NCBI RefSeq assembly: GCF_007556815.1
Contig: NZ_CP041745.1
Location: forward strand, 3,821,001 to 3,885,000
Length of the DNA: 64,000 nt
Direction: 5' to 3'
Source of the DNA: Paraburkholderia megapolitana
Lineage (GTDB): Bacteria; Pseudomonadota; Gammaproteobacteria; Burkholderiales; Burkholderiaceae
Shown: piece after piece, positions 1 through 9,417 of the stretch
Position numbering within the stretch: the first letter of the stretch is position 1
Layout: each line of letters starts with the position of its first letter
Program-made: the position numbers and the translations under genes
The notes under the pieces: generated by a model
Told to the model about the DNA's origin: nothing
Databases searched by the model: none
Seen by the model: only the letters and a program-made list of their open reading frames with translations

Positions 1-1113
1 CGTCAACAGCAACGCGGCAACAGTCACCGCAGCCGCGACCCACGGCAGCATGTCGAGCCCGTAGCCATGACCGATCGCGAGACCACCGAGCCACGCACCG
101 CCCGCATTGCCGACATTGAACGCGCCGATATTCAACGTCGACGCCAGATTCGGTGCCGCCGTCGCCTTCTCGACAACGCGCATCTGTAGCGGCGGCACGG
201 TCGCAAACGCCGCGATGCCCCAGATAAACACGGTCACCGCGGCCGCAACCTGCGAATGGCTCGTGTGTGCAAAGACCACCATCACGACGGCGAGCGTGAC
301 CAGGATGCCCATCAGCGAAGGCATCAACGCGCGGTCCGCCAGCTTGCCGCCAAGCGTATTGCCGATCGTCAGACCGATACCGAACAGCACGAGAATCAGC
401 GTCACGCCGTGCGGCGAGAAACCGCTCACCTGTTCGAGGATCGGCGCGATGTAGGTGAACACGACGAACACACCACCGAACCCGAGCACCGTCATCAGCA
501 GCGCGATCCAGACCTGCGGGTCTTTCAGCACCCGCACTTCGTGACCGAGACCGGCCGGCCCCGTGTCATGCCGGTTCGGCACGAGCGCGGCCACACCGGC
601 AAGCGAAATCACGCCGAGCAGCGAGACGATCCAGAACGCCATGCGCCAGCCGAACAACTGCCCGATAAACGTGCCAAACGGCACACCGAGCACGTTCGCG
701 AGCGTGAGCCCGGTGAACATCAATGCAATCGCACTGGCGCGCTTTTCCTGCGGCACGAGCGACGCGGCAACCACCGCACCGATACCGAAGAACGAGCCGT
801 GCGCAAACGACGTAACGACGCGCGCGATCATCAGCACCGTATAGCCGGACGCCACCGCGCACAGCACGTTGCCGACGATAAACACGCCCATCAACAGCTG
901 TAACGCGAGCTTGCGCGGCATCTTGCTAGTGATAGCGGCGAGCAGCGGCGCACCGACCGCGACGCCGAGCGCATAGCCGCTCACAAGCAAACCGGCGGAC
1001 GGCAGCGAAACAGCGAGATCGTGCGCAACCTCGGGCAGCAGGCCCATGATCACGAACTCGGTGGTACCGATAGCGAACGCACTGATGGCGAGCGCAAGGA
1101 GCGGGATAGGCAT
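1..1113 (-). CDS. MFS transporter, AraJ/YdhP-like (3' end cut by window edge)
   Basis: Reading leftward from an ATG at 1113, 371 codons stay open to the window edge, so the last few dozen residues are missing (family members have about 390-400). The product is a chain of hydrophobic helices. It opens with a long membrane segment containing TTEFVIMGLLPEVA, typical of the DHA1 (drug:H+ antiporter) branch that includes AraJ and YdhP. These are inner-membrane proton-driven exporters; the substrate cannot be read from sequence. It lies 17 bp downstream of a VOC-family gene on the same strand, and both diverge from a LysR regulator, so a small regulated export/detoxification unit is plausible (inference). 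Confidence 0.88.
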   Translation of the reverse strand, partial: MPIPLLALAISAFAIGTTEFVIMGLLPEVAHDLAVSLPSAGLLVSGYALGVAVGAPLLAAITSKMPRKLALQLLMGVFIVGNVLCAVASGYTVLMIARVVTSFAHGSFFGIGAVVAASLVPQEKRASAIALMFTGLTLANVLGVPFGTFIGQLFGWRMAFWIVSLLGVISLAGVAALVPNRHDTGPAGLGHEVRVLKDPQVWIALLMTVLGFGGVFVVFTYIAPILEQVSGFSPHGVTLILVLFGIGLTIGNTLGGKLADRALMPSLMGILVTLAVVMVVFAHTSHSQVAAAVTVFIWGIAAFATVPPLQMRVVEKATAAPNLASTLNIGAFNVGNAGGAWLGGLAIGHGYGLDMLPWVAAAVTVAALLLT

Positions 1114-1130
1114 CGAAGTTTCTCCAGATT

Positions 1131-1526
1131 TCAGGGGCGCGCAGGATGCACGTTGTGCAGGGCCGTCACAAACTCGATGACGACGCCCGGCGCCAGCGCA
1201 ACGAACAATTGCAATTCACCGGCGAGCGGAACCTCGGCGCGCTGGGAATCGACCTTGGCAGCAGCGAGCCGCGCAAGCAGCGCGTCCCACTCGGCGGCGG
1301 TATCGAGTCGAAACGCGACATGGTCGATACGCGGCGTCGCACGAGCGGTCGAACCAGGCACCGTCGCCGCGACCAGATGGATCGCTGGACGGCCATCCGC
1401 ATACAGCCAGTCGCCGTCGATCCCGAACGGCGGCCGCGCGCCGCGCACGAGCCCGACCACGTCGACGAAAAACCGCCGCGCGCCTTCGAGATCGGGAGTA
1501 ACGATCGTTGCGTGATCGAGATGCAT
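1131..1526 (-). CDS. VOC (glyoxalase/bleomycin resistance) family protein
   Basis: A 131-residue protein with the usual VOC opening (MHLDHATIVTPDLEGARRFF) and a C-terminal metal-ligand-like strand ending in VVIEFVT. Members are small metal-dependent dioxygenases, lyases or resistance proteins of the paired beta-alpha-beta-beta-beta fold; the substrate is unknown here. I chose the ATG at 1526 over a TTG at 1547 because the alignment to the family begins there and a GGAG lies about 10 bases upstream. The gene precedes the MFS transporter on the same strand with a 17-bp gap, suggesting co-transcription. It diverges from the LysR gene across 114 bp. Confidence 0.85.
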   Translation of the reverse strand: MHLDHATIVTPDLEGARRFFVDVVGLVRGARPPFGIDGDWLYADGRPAIHLVAATVPGSTARATPRIDHVAFRLDTAAEWDALLARLAAAKVDSQRAEVPLAGELQLFVALAPGVVIEFVTALHNVHPARP

Positions 1527-1585
1527 GAGACGACACCGCTCCGGCAAAAAGCCATTCAGAAGTGCGGATTGTCCGCGTTGCGCGT

Positions 1586-1625
1586 CAATTTGATAATTGG
1601 CGTAGCATTTGAATCATTTTCAAAT
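1586..1625. promoter_or_regulatory. AT-rich divergent control region with two inverted repeats
   Basis: The gap between the VOC gene and lysR is strikingly AT-rich for this GC-rich window. It holds CAATT-TGAT-AATTG (1586-1599) and ATTTGAA-TCATT-TTCAAAT (1607-1625). The second is a dyad that contains a T-N11-A pattern typical of LysR-type operators, and it ends 15 bp before the lysR start. A role as binding site for the adjacent regulator is inference from position and symmetry. Confidence 0.45.
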
Positions 1626-1640
1626 TATTTGGAATAATCG

Positions 1641-2588
1641 ATGGACAATCTCGGCGATATCCGCCTGTTCGTCGAGGCCGCGCAGCTGGGCGGCCTGTCC
1701 GCGGCGGGCCGCAAGCTCGGTCTCACGCCGGCGGCCGCCAGCGCGCGGCTCGCCAAGCTGGAAGCGCAACTGAAAGCGCGGCTCTTCGAGCGCACGACTC
1801 GCCAGTTGCGCCTCACCGACGAAGGCCGTCTGTATCTGAGCTGCTGCCAGCAGGCACTGCAGGCGCTAGACGACGCCGAAGCCGCGCTGCAGGCGGGCCA
1901 GAACGTCGTACGCGGCAAGGTACGGATCTCGGCCACTTCCGATTTCGGCCGCAACCTGCTGATGCACTGGCTCGACGAGTTCAACGAGCTTTACCCCGAG
2001 GTGACGTTCGCGCTCACGCTGTCGGATTCGCTGTCGAACCTCGTGCAGGAAGACATCGATCTCGCGATCCGCTTCGGCGTGCCGCGCGACAGCTCGCTGG
2101 TGGCGCGCCCGCTCGCGCCGAACCCGCGGGTGCTGTGCGCATCGCCGGAATACGTCGCGCGGCATGGCGAACCGAAGGACCCGCTCGATCTCGCGCGTTT
2201 TGACTGCATCGTGCTCGTCACCGCGTCGGGGCCCGTCAACGAATGGCGCTTCACACGCGGCGACGAAGTCCAGCACTACACCGTGCCGCTCGACACCTCG
2301 CGCGAAACCAACGACGGCGCCATCGCCCGCGAATGGGCGCTGCGCGGCTACGGCATCGTGATCAAGTCGATGTGGGATGTCGAAGCCGACCTGCGCGCCG
2401 ACGGGCTGCGCGTGCTGCTGCCCGAATGGCACTACCCGGACGCGCCGCTGCATGCGCTCTATCACCGCAACCGCTTCATGGCGCCGCGGGTGCGGGTGCT
2501 GCTCGACTTCCTGAGCGAGCGTTTCGCGCAAGTCACGACCGAACTGGAAGCACTGCTCGGGGTGCCCGCATCGAAGCCGGCACGATGA
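1641..2588 (+). CDS. LysR-family transcriptional regulator (CrgA-like subgroup)
   Basis: A 315-residue regulator. Residues 1-60 form the winged helix-turn-helix (MDNLGDIRLFVEAA, then a recognition helix around LTPAAASARLAKLE), followed by a periplasmic-binding-protein-like effector domain from about residue 90. The opening resembles the CrgA/AaeR-type LysR subgroup. The effector is not predictable. It is transcribed away from the VOC/MFS pair, the standard arrangement for a LysR protein controlling its divergent neighbour and itself; an AT-rich dyad lies in the shared gap. The ATG at 1641 gives the expected start of the helix-turn-helix. Confidence 0.92.
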   Translation: MDNLGDIRLFVEAAQLGGLSAAGRKLGLTPAAASARLAKLEAQLKARLFERTTRQLRLTDEGRLYLSCCQQALQALDDAEAALQAGQNVVRGKVRISATSDFGRNLLMHWLDEFNELYPEVTFALTLSDSLSNLVQEDIDLAIRFGVPRDSSLVARPLAPNPRVLCASPEYVARHGEPKDPLDLARFDCIVLVTASGPVNEWRFTRGDEVQHYTVPLDTSRETNDGAIAREWALRGYGIVIKSMWDVEADLRADGLRVLLPEWHYPDAPLHALYHRNRFMAPRVRVLLDFLSERFAQVTTELEALLGVPASKPAR

Positions 2589-2607
2589 AAGCGCCGTTTT
2601 GAGCGGC

Positions 2608-2613
2608 TATAAT
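2608..2613 (+). promoter_or_regulatory. Candidate -10 element for the miaB operon
   Basis: A perfect TATAAT stands in the 151-bp gap between lysR and miaB, 127 bp before the miaB start. The -35 region 17 bp upstream (ATGAAA) is poor, so the assignment rests on the -10 box and its position ahead of a long rightward operon. Confidence 0.4.
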
Positions 2614-2739
2614 GCGGGATTCCGTTGCGAACACCACTGCGTCGTCCCGCTGGCCGGGGCCGCGCACGTTTTTCGCCCTCTTTTCACCTGTTTTACTTGA
2701 AGACGCCCCCAGGTTAACCACTGCGAACGGCGAATCTCA

Positions 2740-4113
2740 ATGACCAAGAAAGTTTATGTAAAGACCTTTGGCTGCCAGATGAACGAGTACGACTCCGACA
2801 AGATGGTCGACGTACTCGGCGCAGCCGAAGGGCTCATCAAGACCGACTCCCCGGAAGACGCGGACGTCATTCTCTTCAATACCTGCTCGGTGCGCGAAAA
2901 GGCCCAGGAGAAAGTTTTCTCCGATCTCGGCCGCGTGCGTGAGCTGAAGGAAGCGAATCCGAACCTGATCATCGGTGTGGGCGGTTGTGTCGCGAGCCAG
3001 GAAGGTGCGGCGATCGTTGCGCGTGCACCGTATGTCGATCTCGTGTTCGGCCCGCAAACGCTGCACCGTCTGCCGCAGATGATCGACCAGCGCCGCACAA
3101 GCGGCCGTCCGCAAGTCGACATCTCGTTCCCGGAAATCGAAAAGTTCGACCATCTGCCGCCGGCGCGCGTCGATGGTCCGAGCGCGTTCGTCTCGATCAT
3201 GGAAGGCTGCAGCAAGTACTGCAGCTACTGCGTCGTGCCGTACACGCGCGGCGAAGAAGTCTCGCGTCCGCTCGACGACGTGCTCACCGAAATTGCCGGG
3301 CTTGCCGATCAGGGCGTGCGCGAAGTTACGCTGCTCGGCCAGAACGTGAACGCTTATCGCGGCGCGTTGACGCAACACTCGCCCGATATCGCCGACTTCG
3401 CGACGCTGGTCGAATACGTCGCCGATATCCCCGGTATCGAGCGCATTCGCTATACGACGTCGCATCCGAAGGAATTCACGCAACGGCTGATCGACACCTA
3501 CGCGAAGGTGCCGAAGCTCGTGAATCACCTGCATCTGCCGGTACAGCACGGCTCCGATCGCATCCTGATGGCGATGAAACGCGGCTACACGGTGCTCGAA
3601 TACAAATCGGTGATTCGCCGGCTGCGCGCAATCCGCCCGTACCTGTCGCTGTCCACCGACATGATCGTCGGCTTCCCCGGTGAGACCGAAGAAGATTTCG
3701 ACAAGATGATGGCGCTGATTCACGAGATGAGCTACGACACGAGCTTCTCGTTTATCTACAGCCCGCGGCCCGGTACGCCGGCCGCGAATCTGCACGACGA
3801 CACGCCGCGCGAAGTGAAGCTCAAACGGCTGCAACATTTGCAGGCGACAATCGAAGAGAACGTCGTGCGTATCAGCCAGGCGATGGTCGGCAGGGTCGAG
3901 CGGATTCTGGTCGAAGGACCGTCGCGCAAAGACCCGACCGAACTCGCGGGCCGCACCGAGAACAACCGCGTCGTGAACTTCCCGGCGCCGGTTGCCTCGC
4001 ATGCGCGGCTGATCGGCCAGATGGTCGACGTGAAGATCAACCTCGCGTATCCGCACTCGCTGCGCGGCGAACTCGTGCTGTTGCACGACGCCGTGCCGGC
4101 CAGCACTCACTAG
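2740..4113 (+). CDS. miaB: tRNA-2-methylthio-N6-dimethylallyladenosine synthase
   Basis: MiaB is a radical SAM enzyme that adds the 2-methylthio group to i6A at position 37 of tRNAs reading UNN codons. The 457-residue product has the full layout. An N-terminal UPF0004 domain carries cluster cysteines C12, C49 and C83 ([25 protein letters not shown]). The radical SAM motif is CSKYCSYC, with C157, C161 and C164. A C-terminal TRAM domain begins around residue 380. Length matches the family. It heads the conserved miaB-phoH-ybeY-corC-lnt run; a TATAAT box lies upstream. Confidence 0.98.
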   Translation: MTKKVYVKTFGCQMNEYDSDKMVDVLGAAEGLIKTDSPEDADVILFNTCSVREKAQEKVFSDLGRVRELKEANPNLIIGVGGCVASQEGAAIVARAPYVDLVFGPQTLHRLPQMIDQRRTSGRPQVDISFPEIEKFDHLPPARVDGPSAFVSIMEGCSKYCSYCVVPYTRGEEVSRPLDDVLTEIAGLADQGVREVTLLGQNVNAYRGALTQHSPDIADFATLVEYVADIPGIERIRYTTSHPKEFTQRLIDTYAKVPKLVNHLHLPVQHGSDRILMAMKRGYTVLEYKSVIRRLRAIRPYLSLSTDMIVGFPGETEEDFDKMMALIHEMSYDTSFSFIYSPRPGTPAANLHDDTPREVKLKRLQHLQATIEENVVRISQAMVGRVERILVEGPSRKDPTELAGRTENNRVVNFPAPVASHARLIGQMVDVKINLAYPHSLRGELVLLHDAVPASTH

Positions 4114-4149
4114 GCACCCCTTAAGCGCGCACAGGAGCGACTCACCGCC

Positions 4150-5232
4150 TTGAAGACCTCTCAGCAGCATCTGGAATTCACCGCACCGCGCGACGACAAC
4201 GCGCGGCTCGCCAATCTCTGCGGACCAGTCGACGAGAACCTGCGGCAGATCGAGCAGGCGCTCGATGTGACGATTCAGCGTCGCGGCCATCGCATGACTA
4301 TCCGCGGTCGCGGTGCGAAAGTCGCGCTGACGGCACTCGAAGACTTCTACAGCAACGCGCACAAGCCGCTATCCATCGACGACATCCAGCTCGCGCTGGT
4401 TGAAGCGCGCCATCCGGCCAGCCGTGCGCCGGCGCATCGCCAGGGGTCCGCGCACAACGGCACCGATGCCGACGCACGCTTTCCCGGCGACCCCGATCAT
4501 CCGTTCGACGAAGCACCGCGCAGCGGCGACGACGAGGATGGCGACGATCTCGGTCCGAAGCTCTATACGCGGCGCGCCGACCTGCGTGGCCGCACGCCGG
4601 TGCAGCGCGAATACCTGAAGCAGATCGTGTCGCACGACGTGACCTTCGGCATCGGGCCGGCCGGTACCGGCAAGACCTATCTCGCGGTAGCGTGTGCAGT
4701 CGATGCGCTCGAACGCGACCAGGTCAAGCGCATCGTGCTGACCCGCCCGGCCGTCGAAGCCGGCGAGCGTCTCGGCTTCCTGCCCGGCGATCTCGCGCAG
4801 AAGGTCGATCCGTATCTGCGGCCGCTTTACGACGCGCTGTACGACCTGCTCGGTTTCGACAAGACCGCGAAGATGTTCGAGCGCCAGATGATCGAGATCG
4901 CGCCGCTCGCGTACATGCGCGGTCGCACGCTGAACCATGCGTTCATCATCCTCGACGAAGCGCAGAACACGACGCCGGAACAAATGAAGATGTTCCTCAC
5001 GCGGATCGGCTTCGGCTCGAAGGCGGTCGTGACCGGCGACACGACCCAGGTCGATCTGCCGCGCGGCCACAAGAGCGGGTTGATCGAAGCGCAGCAGGTG
5101 CTGTCGGAGGTACGCGGCATCGCGATCACGCGCTTCACGAGTGCGGACGTGGTCCGGCATCCGCTCGTTGCGCGCATCGTCGAAGCGTACGACGCGCATT
5201 CGAAGAAAGACGACGCCGGTAACGCGCGCTGA
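4150..5232 (+). CDS. PhoH-like ATPase (YbeZ)
   Basis: A cytoplasmic P-loop protein of the PhoH/YbeZ family, known to work with the endoribonuclease YbeY in RNA processing. The 360-residue product has an N-terminal KH/R3H-like part (residues 10-85) and a Gly/Asp-rich linker (about 92-135). The PhoH ATPase domain follows, with Walker A GPAGTGKT near residue 169 and Walker [10 protein letters not shown]. The start is a TTG at 4150, preceded by AGGAG at 4132-4136; no better ATG keeps the N-terminal domain. It sits 36 bp after miaB and 14 bp before ybeY, as in E. coli. Confidence 0.95.
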   Translation: MKTSQQHLEFTAPRDDNARLANLCGPVDENLRQIEQALDVTIQRRGHRMTIRGRGAKVALTALEDFYSNAHKPLSIDDIQLALVEARHPASRAPAHRQGSAHNGTDADARFPGDPDHPFDEAPRSGDDEDGDDLGPKLYTRRADLRGRTPVQREYLKQIVSHDVTFGIGPAGTGKTYLAVACAVDALERDQVKRIVLTRPAVEAGERLGFLPGDLAQKVDPYLRPLYDALYDLLGFDKTAKMFERQMIEIAPLAYMRGRTLNHAFIILDEAQNTTPEQMKMFLTRIGFGSKAVVTGDTTQVDLPRGHKSGLIEAQQVLSEVRGIAITRFTSADVVRHPLVARIVEAYDAHSKKDDAGNAR

Positions 5233-5246
5233 GGACGCCGAGGACC

Positions 5247-5711
5247 ATGAGCCGCGCTCCGAAACTGACGCTGAACCTGCAGTTCCCCGCCGCGAAAGCG
5301 TGGCCGGAGCACAAGCAGTTGCTGCCGCGCGCAACTGTCGCGGCATGGCTGAAGCCCGCGCTGTTCGCGGACGCGGAACTGACAGTGCGCTTCGTCGATG
5401 CCGAAGAGGGCCGTACGCTGAACCGCACTTACCGCGGCAAGGATTACGCGACGAATGTGCTGACGTTTGCGTATGCGGAATCCGAGGACGATCCGGTTAC
5501 CGGCGATCTGATCCTGTGCTGCCCGGTGGTCGAAAAAGAAGCCACCGAGCAGAACAAGCCGCTCGCCGCGCACTACGCGCATCTGCTGGTGCATGGCGCG
5601 CTGCATGCGCAGGGCTACGATCACGAGATCGCGGAAGAAGCCGAAGAGATGGAAGCAATCGAAACCGAAATCCTCGCGGAACTGGGCTTTCCAGATCCTT
5701 ACCGGCCGTGA
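5247..5711 (+). CDS. ybeY: Endoribonuclease YbeY (rRNA maturation)
   Basis: YbeY is a zinc-dependent endoribonuclease needed for 16S rRNA 3' maturation and ribosome quality control. The 154-residue product shows the family's metal triad in [11 protein letters not shown] (H116, H120, H126) and the conserved Arg segment [19 protein letters not shown] near residue 59. It follows phoH with a 14-bp gap. Its TGA overlaps the GTG start of the next gene (GTGA), so those two are probably translationally coupled. Confidence 0.97.
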   Translation: MSRAPKLTLNLQFPAAKAWPEHKQLLPRATVAAWLKPALFADAELTVRFVDAEEGRTLNRTYRGKDYATNVLTFAYAESEDDPVTGDLILCCPVVEKEATEQNKPLAAHYAHLLVHGALHAQGYDHEIAEEAEEMEAIETEILAELGFPDPYRP

Positions 5712-6394
5712 ACGCCCGCAACCCCGCTCCTGCCGCTTCCTCCAACGGTAGCGTCAACAACGAAAGCAGCACCGCGCTGCCGAACCCCGGCTATCCGCCG
5801 ATGCTCGGTGAATCGCGGCTGCTGACGGAAAGCGAACTGCGCGCGTCGCTGGACGCCACGCTGGCCAGCTGGGACCGCACGAGCGACCTGTGGCTGTTCG
5901 GCTATGGCTCGCTGATCTGGAATCCTGGCCTGCCCACCGTTGAATCGATGCGCTCGCGCGTGCACGGCTACCATCGCGGGTTGTACCTGTGGTCGCGGGT
6001 GAATCGCGGCACGCCGGAGCAACCGGGGCTCGTACTCGCACTCGATCGCGGCGGCTCGTGCAGTGGCATCGCGTTCCGGCTCGCCGCCGAAGGCGCAATG
6101 CCGCATCTCGAAGCGCTGTGGCGCCGCGAAATGGCGATGGGTTCGTACCGGCCCGCGTGGCTGCCGTGCGTACTCGCCGACGGCCGACGCATCGCCGCGC
6201 TCGCGTTCGTGATGCGCCGCGATGTAGTGACCTACACCGGCAAGCTACCCGACGAGGTTGTGAAAACGGTGTTCGGTTGCGCAAACGGCCGCTATGGCAC
6301 GACGCTCGACTACGTGAGCCGGACCGTCGCCGCGCTGCGCGAAAGCGGTATGCCGGATCGCGCACTCGAAGCGCTGCTCGCGCGCTGCCGTTGA
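5708..6394 (+). CDS. ChaC-like gamma-glutamylcyclotransferase
   Basis: Members of the ChaC branch cleave the gamma-glutamyl bond of glutathione to 5-oxoproline and Cys-Gly. The product has the signature [12 protein letters not shown] of the cyclotransferase fold near residue 60, then the conserved region around [12 protein letters not shown]. The reading frame extends far upstream, but the natural start is the GTG at 5708 overlapping the ybeY stop, giving 228 residues; an in-frame ATG near 5798 is an alternative that would trim 30 disordered residues. It is an extra gene lodged inside the ybeY-corC pair. Confidence 0.88.
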   Translation: MNARNPAPAASSNGSVNNESSTALPNPGYPPMLGESRLLTESELRASLDATLASWDRTSDLWLFGYGSLIWNPGLPTVESMRSRVHGYHRGLYLWSRVNRGTPEQPGLVLALDRGGSCSGIAFRLAAEGAMPHLEALWRREMAMGSYRPAWLPCVLADGRRIAALAFVMRRDVVTYTGKLPDEVVKTVFGCANGRYGTTLDYVSRTVAALRESGMPDRALEALLARCR

Positions 6395-6447
6395 TGTGTC
6401 ACCGATCCGCCGCGATTTTTCCCGAACACGCGTTTTTCGTTTCGATC

Positions 6448-6466
6448 GGTTAGGATGGCCCTAACC
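6448..6466. other. Short perfect hairpin upstream of corC
   Basis: GGTTAGG-ATGGC-CCTAACC forms a 7-bp stem in the 180-bp gap between the ChaC gene and corC. No T-run follows on either strand, so an intrinsic terminator is unlikely. It may be an RNA structure or protein site in the corC leader; function is unknown. Confidence 0.35.
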
Positions 6467-6574
6467 CGCCTCGCACAGTGGTCCGCCAGTGTCCCCGAGA
6501 CACGGTCGCGCCATGTGCGTGGTGTATCCTAAGTGCTCTGCAACAGCGCGCCCAGTCTGGCCGGGCGCATCACC

Positions 6575-7468
6575 ATGAACGACACCTATCCCAGTCGACG
6601 CTCTACAGGCAAACCCCAGGAAAAGCGCTCGCTACTCGAGCGACTGACCGACTTCATCTCGCCCGAACCCGATTCTCGCGGCGAACTCCTCGAAATCCTC
6701 CAGGATGCGCATGAACGCAATCTGATCGACGCGGACTCGCTGTCGATGATCGAGGGTGTCTTCCAGGTCTCCGAACTCTGCGCACGCGACATCATGATTC
6801 CGCGCGCGCAAATGGATGCGATCAACATCGCCGAGACCCCGGACGAATTCATGCCGTACGTGCTCGACAAGGCGCACTCGCGCTACCCGGTCTACGAAGG
6901 CAATCGCGACAACGTGATCGGCGTGCTGCTCGCGAAAGACCTGCTGCGCTACTACGCCGAAGAAGAATTCGATGTGCGCGGCATGTTGCGCCCCGCGGTG
7001 TTCATCCCCGAGTCGAAGCGCCTGAACGTGCTGCTGCACGACTTCCGCGTGAACCGCAATCACATTGCGATCGTCGTCGACGAGTACGGCGGCGTTGCCG
7101 GCCTCATCACGATCGAGGACGTGCTCGAGCAGATCGTCGGCGACATCGAGGACGAATACGACTTCGACGAGGAAAGCGGCAACATCATTGCGTCGCCGGA
7201 CGGCCGGTTCCGCGTGCGTGCGCTCACCGAGATCGAGCAGTTCAACGAGGCATTCGGTACGCACTATTCCGACGATGAAGTCGACACGATCGGCGGACTC
7301 GTCACGCATCATTTCGGCCGCGTGCCGCATCGTGGCGAGAAGGTTCGCCTCGACGACCTGATCTTCGAGATCCTGCGCGGCGATGCGCGTCAGATACACA
7401 TGCTGCTCGTGCGTCGCGATCCGATGGCCGGTCAGCGCGAGCGCGACGCGCAGCACGTCCAGACCTGA
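6575..7468 (+). CDS. corC: CorC/HlyC-family CBS-domain protein
   Basis: The 297-residue cytosolic protein carries two CBS domains (about residues 65-190, with IMIPRAQMDAI and IAIVVDEYGGVAGLITIEDVLEQIVGDIEDEYD) and a C-terminal CorC_HlyC domain. It has no membrane segments, matching E. coli CorC (about 290 residues), which is linked to magnesium/cobalt efflux and salt resistance; the exact biochemistry is still debated. I chose the ATG at 6575, 42 bases inside the longest frame, because MNDTYPSRR begins the family alignment. It precedes lnt, as in E. coli. Confidence 0.93.
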   Translation: MNDTYPSRRSTGKPQEKRSLLERLTDFISPEPDSRGELLEILQDAHERNLIDADSLSMIEGVFQVSELCARDIMIPRAQMDAINIAETPDEFMPYVLDKAHSRYPVYEGNRDNVIGVLLAKDLLRYYAEEEFDVRGMLRPAVFIPESKRLNVLLHDFRVNRNHIAIVVDEYGGVAGLITIEDVLEQIVGDIEDEYDFDEESGNIIASPDGRFRVRALTEIEQFNEAFGTHYSDDEVDTIGGLVTHHFGRVPHRGEKVRLDDLIFEILRGDARQIHMLLVRRDPMAGQRERDAQHVQT

Positions 7469-7510
7469 GCCCGCCGTTCTCCCTTCACCTTTCCCGCCGA
7501 CCGCGTAACG

Positions 7511-9277
7511 ATGGCCGACCCGATCTCCTCCCGACTGCAGCCCGGCGTAACGCCTGCCGCAGCCACTGTTCCGGTCGGCAACGGCCGCACGCTGCCCCGC
7601 TCGCACTATCTGCTGGCCTTCTTCGCCGGCGCGGCGAACACGCTGTCGTTCGCGCCGACGCCGCACGGCGGCTGGCTCGAAATCGTGCTGTTCGTGTTCT
7701 TCTTCGCGTGGCTCACGCGGACGACCGGCTGGAAGAGCGCTGCGCTCACGGGCGGTGCATTCGGCTTCGGCAATTTCGTCACGGGCGTGTGGTGGCTGTA
7801 CGTGAGCATGCACGTGTACGGCGGCATGTCCGCGGTGCTCGCGGGCGCCGCGGTTGCGCTGTTCTCGCTGTACCTCGCGTTGTATCCGGCGCTGGCTGCC
7901 GGTATCTGGTCGTTCTGCGCGGGGCACGCGCGCAACGGCGCACTCGCCTCACCCGACGACCGGCCGTTCGCGCCGACGTGGCACGGCGCGTTTGCGTTCG
8001 CGAGCGCGTGGGCGATCGGCGAATGGCTGCGTGGCACGATCTTCACGGGTTTTCCGTGGCTCGCGAGCGGTTATCCGCAGGTCGATGGACCGCTTGCCGG
8101 GTTTGCGCCGGTGATGGGCGTCTATGGCGTCGGCTGGGTGCTTGCGCTGATTGCCGCGCTGCTCGTGCAGGCCTGGGCGCGGACTCGTGAACCGCGCGGC
8201 GGCAGCCGCAGTAGCGGTAACAACAGCAACACCGGCAGCTCGCACACCGCGCGTATCGCCACGCCGGCAATCGTTGCGCTCGCACTGATCGCAGCGGGAC
8301 CGCTGCTGCATCTCGTCGCGTGGACCACACCGACGAATGCGCCGCTGAACGTGCGGCTCCTGCAAGGCAACGTGCCGCAGGACATGAAATTCGACGAAGC
8401 CGGTGTGGTCGGTGCGATCCGCGAGTTCCAGCGGATGATCACCGCGAAGCCCGCCGACCTCGTCGTCACGCCGGAAACCGCGATCCCCGTACTCGTCCAG
8501 GATGTGCCCGAAGATTTCGGCGTCGCCGTGCGCAATTTCGCGGATTCGACCGGTACGTCGATCGTGTTCGGCGCGATCGGCGGCAAGGTCACGCCGGACC
8601 GCCGGATCGTCGACTACACGAACAGCCTGTTCGGTATGACGCCGGGAACGCGTGACCTCTACCGTTACGACAAGCATCACCTGGTGCCGTTCGGCGAGTT
8701 CGTGCCCTGGGGCTTCCACTGGTTCGTCCAGATGATGAACATCCCACTCGGCGATTTCAACCGCGGCGCACCGGTGCAAAAGCCGTTCATGGTCCACAAC
8801 GAAGCGATCTCCGTCGATATCTGCTACGAGGATCTGTTCGGCGAGGAAATCGCGCGCACGGTGCGCGAAAACGCGGCGCCGGTGAGCGTACTGATCAATT
8901 CGACGAATCTCGGCTGGTTCGGCAACACGATCGCACTCGACCAGCATCTGCAGATTGCGCGGATGCGTTCGCTGGAAACCGGCCGGCCGATGCTGCGTGC
9001 CACCAACACCGGCACCACCGCGGCCATCGATGCACACGGCAACGTGACCGGACGGTTGCGGCCGTTCACGATCGGCGCGCTCGACACGACCGTGCAAGGC
9101 ATGACCGGCAATACACCCTACGTGACGAGCGGCAACAACACGGTGCTCGCCGTTTCGCTGATCTTGCTCGCATTCGGCTTCGCCTTTGGACCAGGGCGGC
9201 CGGGGCGCCGCGGCAACGCGCTTAAGAGCGAAAAAACCGCGACATCCACCGCCCCCGACGACAGCCGCAACACCTGA
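7511..9277 (+). CDS. lnt: Apolipoprotein N-acyltransferase
   Basis: Lnt transfers the third acyl chain onto the N-terminal cysteine of lipoproteins at the periplasmic face of the inner membrane. The 588-residue product has about six N-terminal membrane helices, then a nitrilase-like domain holding the Glu-Lys-Cys triad (TPETAIPV, YDKHHLVPFGEFVP, DICYEDLFGEE). A final helix and a basic tail close it. It is longer than E. coli Lnt (512). The extra length includes a Ser/Asn-rich hydrophilic stretch (RGGSRSSGNNSNTGSS) between the helices and the catalytic domain, plus the tail. It is 42 bp downstream of corC. Confidence 0.97.
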   Translation: MADPISSRLQPGVTPAAATVPVGNGRTLPRSHYLLAFFAGAANTLSFAPTPHGGWLEIVLFVFFFAWLTRTTGWKSAALTGGAFGFGNFVTGVWWLYVSMHVYGGMSAVLAGAAVALFSLYLALYPALAAGIWSFCAGHARNGALASPDDRPFAPTWHGAFAFASAWAIGEWLRGTIFTGFPWLASGYPQVDGPLAGFAPVMGVYGVGWVLALIAALLVQAWARTREPRGGSRSSGNNSNTGSSHTARIATPAIVALALIAAGPLLHLVAWTTPTNAPLNVRLLQGNVPQDMKFDEAGVVGAIREFQRMITAKPADLVVTPETAIPVLVQDVPEDFGVAVRNFADSTGTSIVFGAIGGKVTPDRRIVDYTNSLFGMTPGTRDLYRYDKHHLVPFGEFVPWGFHWFVQMMNIPLGDFNRGAPVQKPFMVHNEAISVDICYEDLFGEEIARTVRENAAPVSVLINSTNLGWFGNTIALDQHLQIARMRSLETGRPMLRATNTGTTAAIDAHGNVTGRLRPFTIGALDTTVQGMTGNTPYVTSGNNTVLAVSLILLAFGFAFGPGRPGRRGNALKSEKTATSTAPDDSRNT

Positions 9278-9417
9278 GCTCCGCAGAAAGTCTCAACGCA
9301 CCGTCAATCCGGTAAAATTCAACGTTTTAGCACCTGGGCCGCGCCACCGGCCGGTTGCCGCCGGCTCGCGCCGCGCAGCAATCGCGCCGTGGGCGCGGTC
9401 TGCCTGAAAGGCACTTC

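Noticed and set aside
5141..5707. Upstream extension of the ChaC reading frame across phoH and ybeY
   Set aside because: The added 189 codons overlap two well-supported genes in another frame and are Arg/Ala-rich; the GTG at 5708 is a sufficient start.
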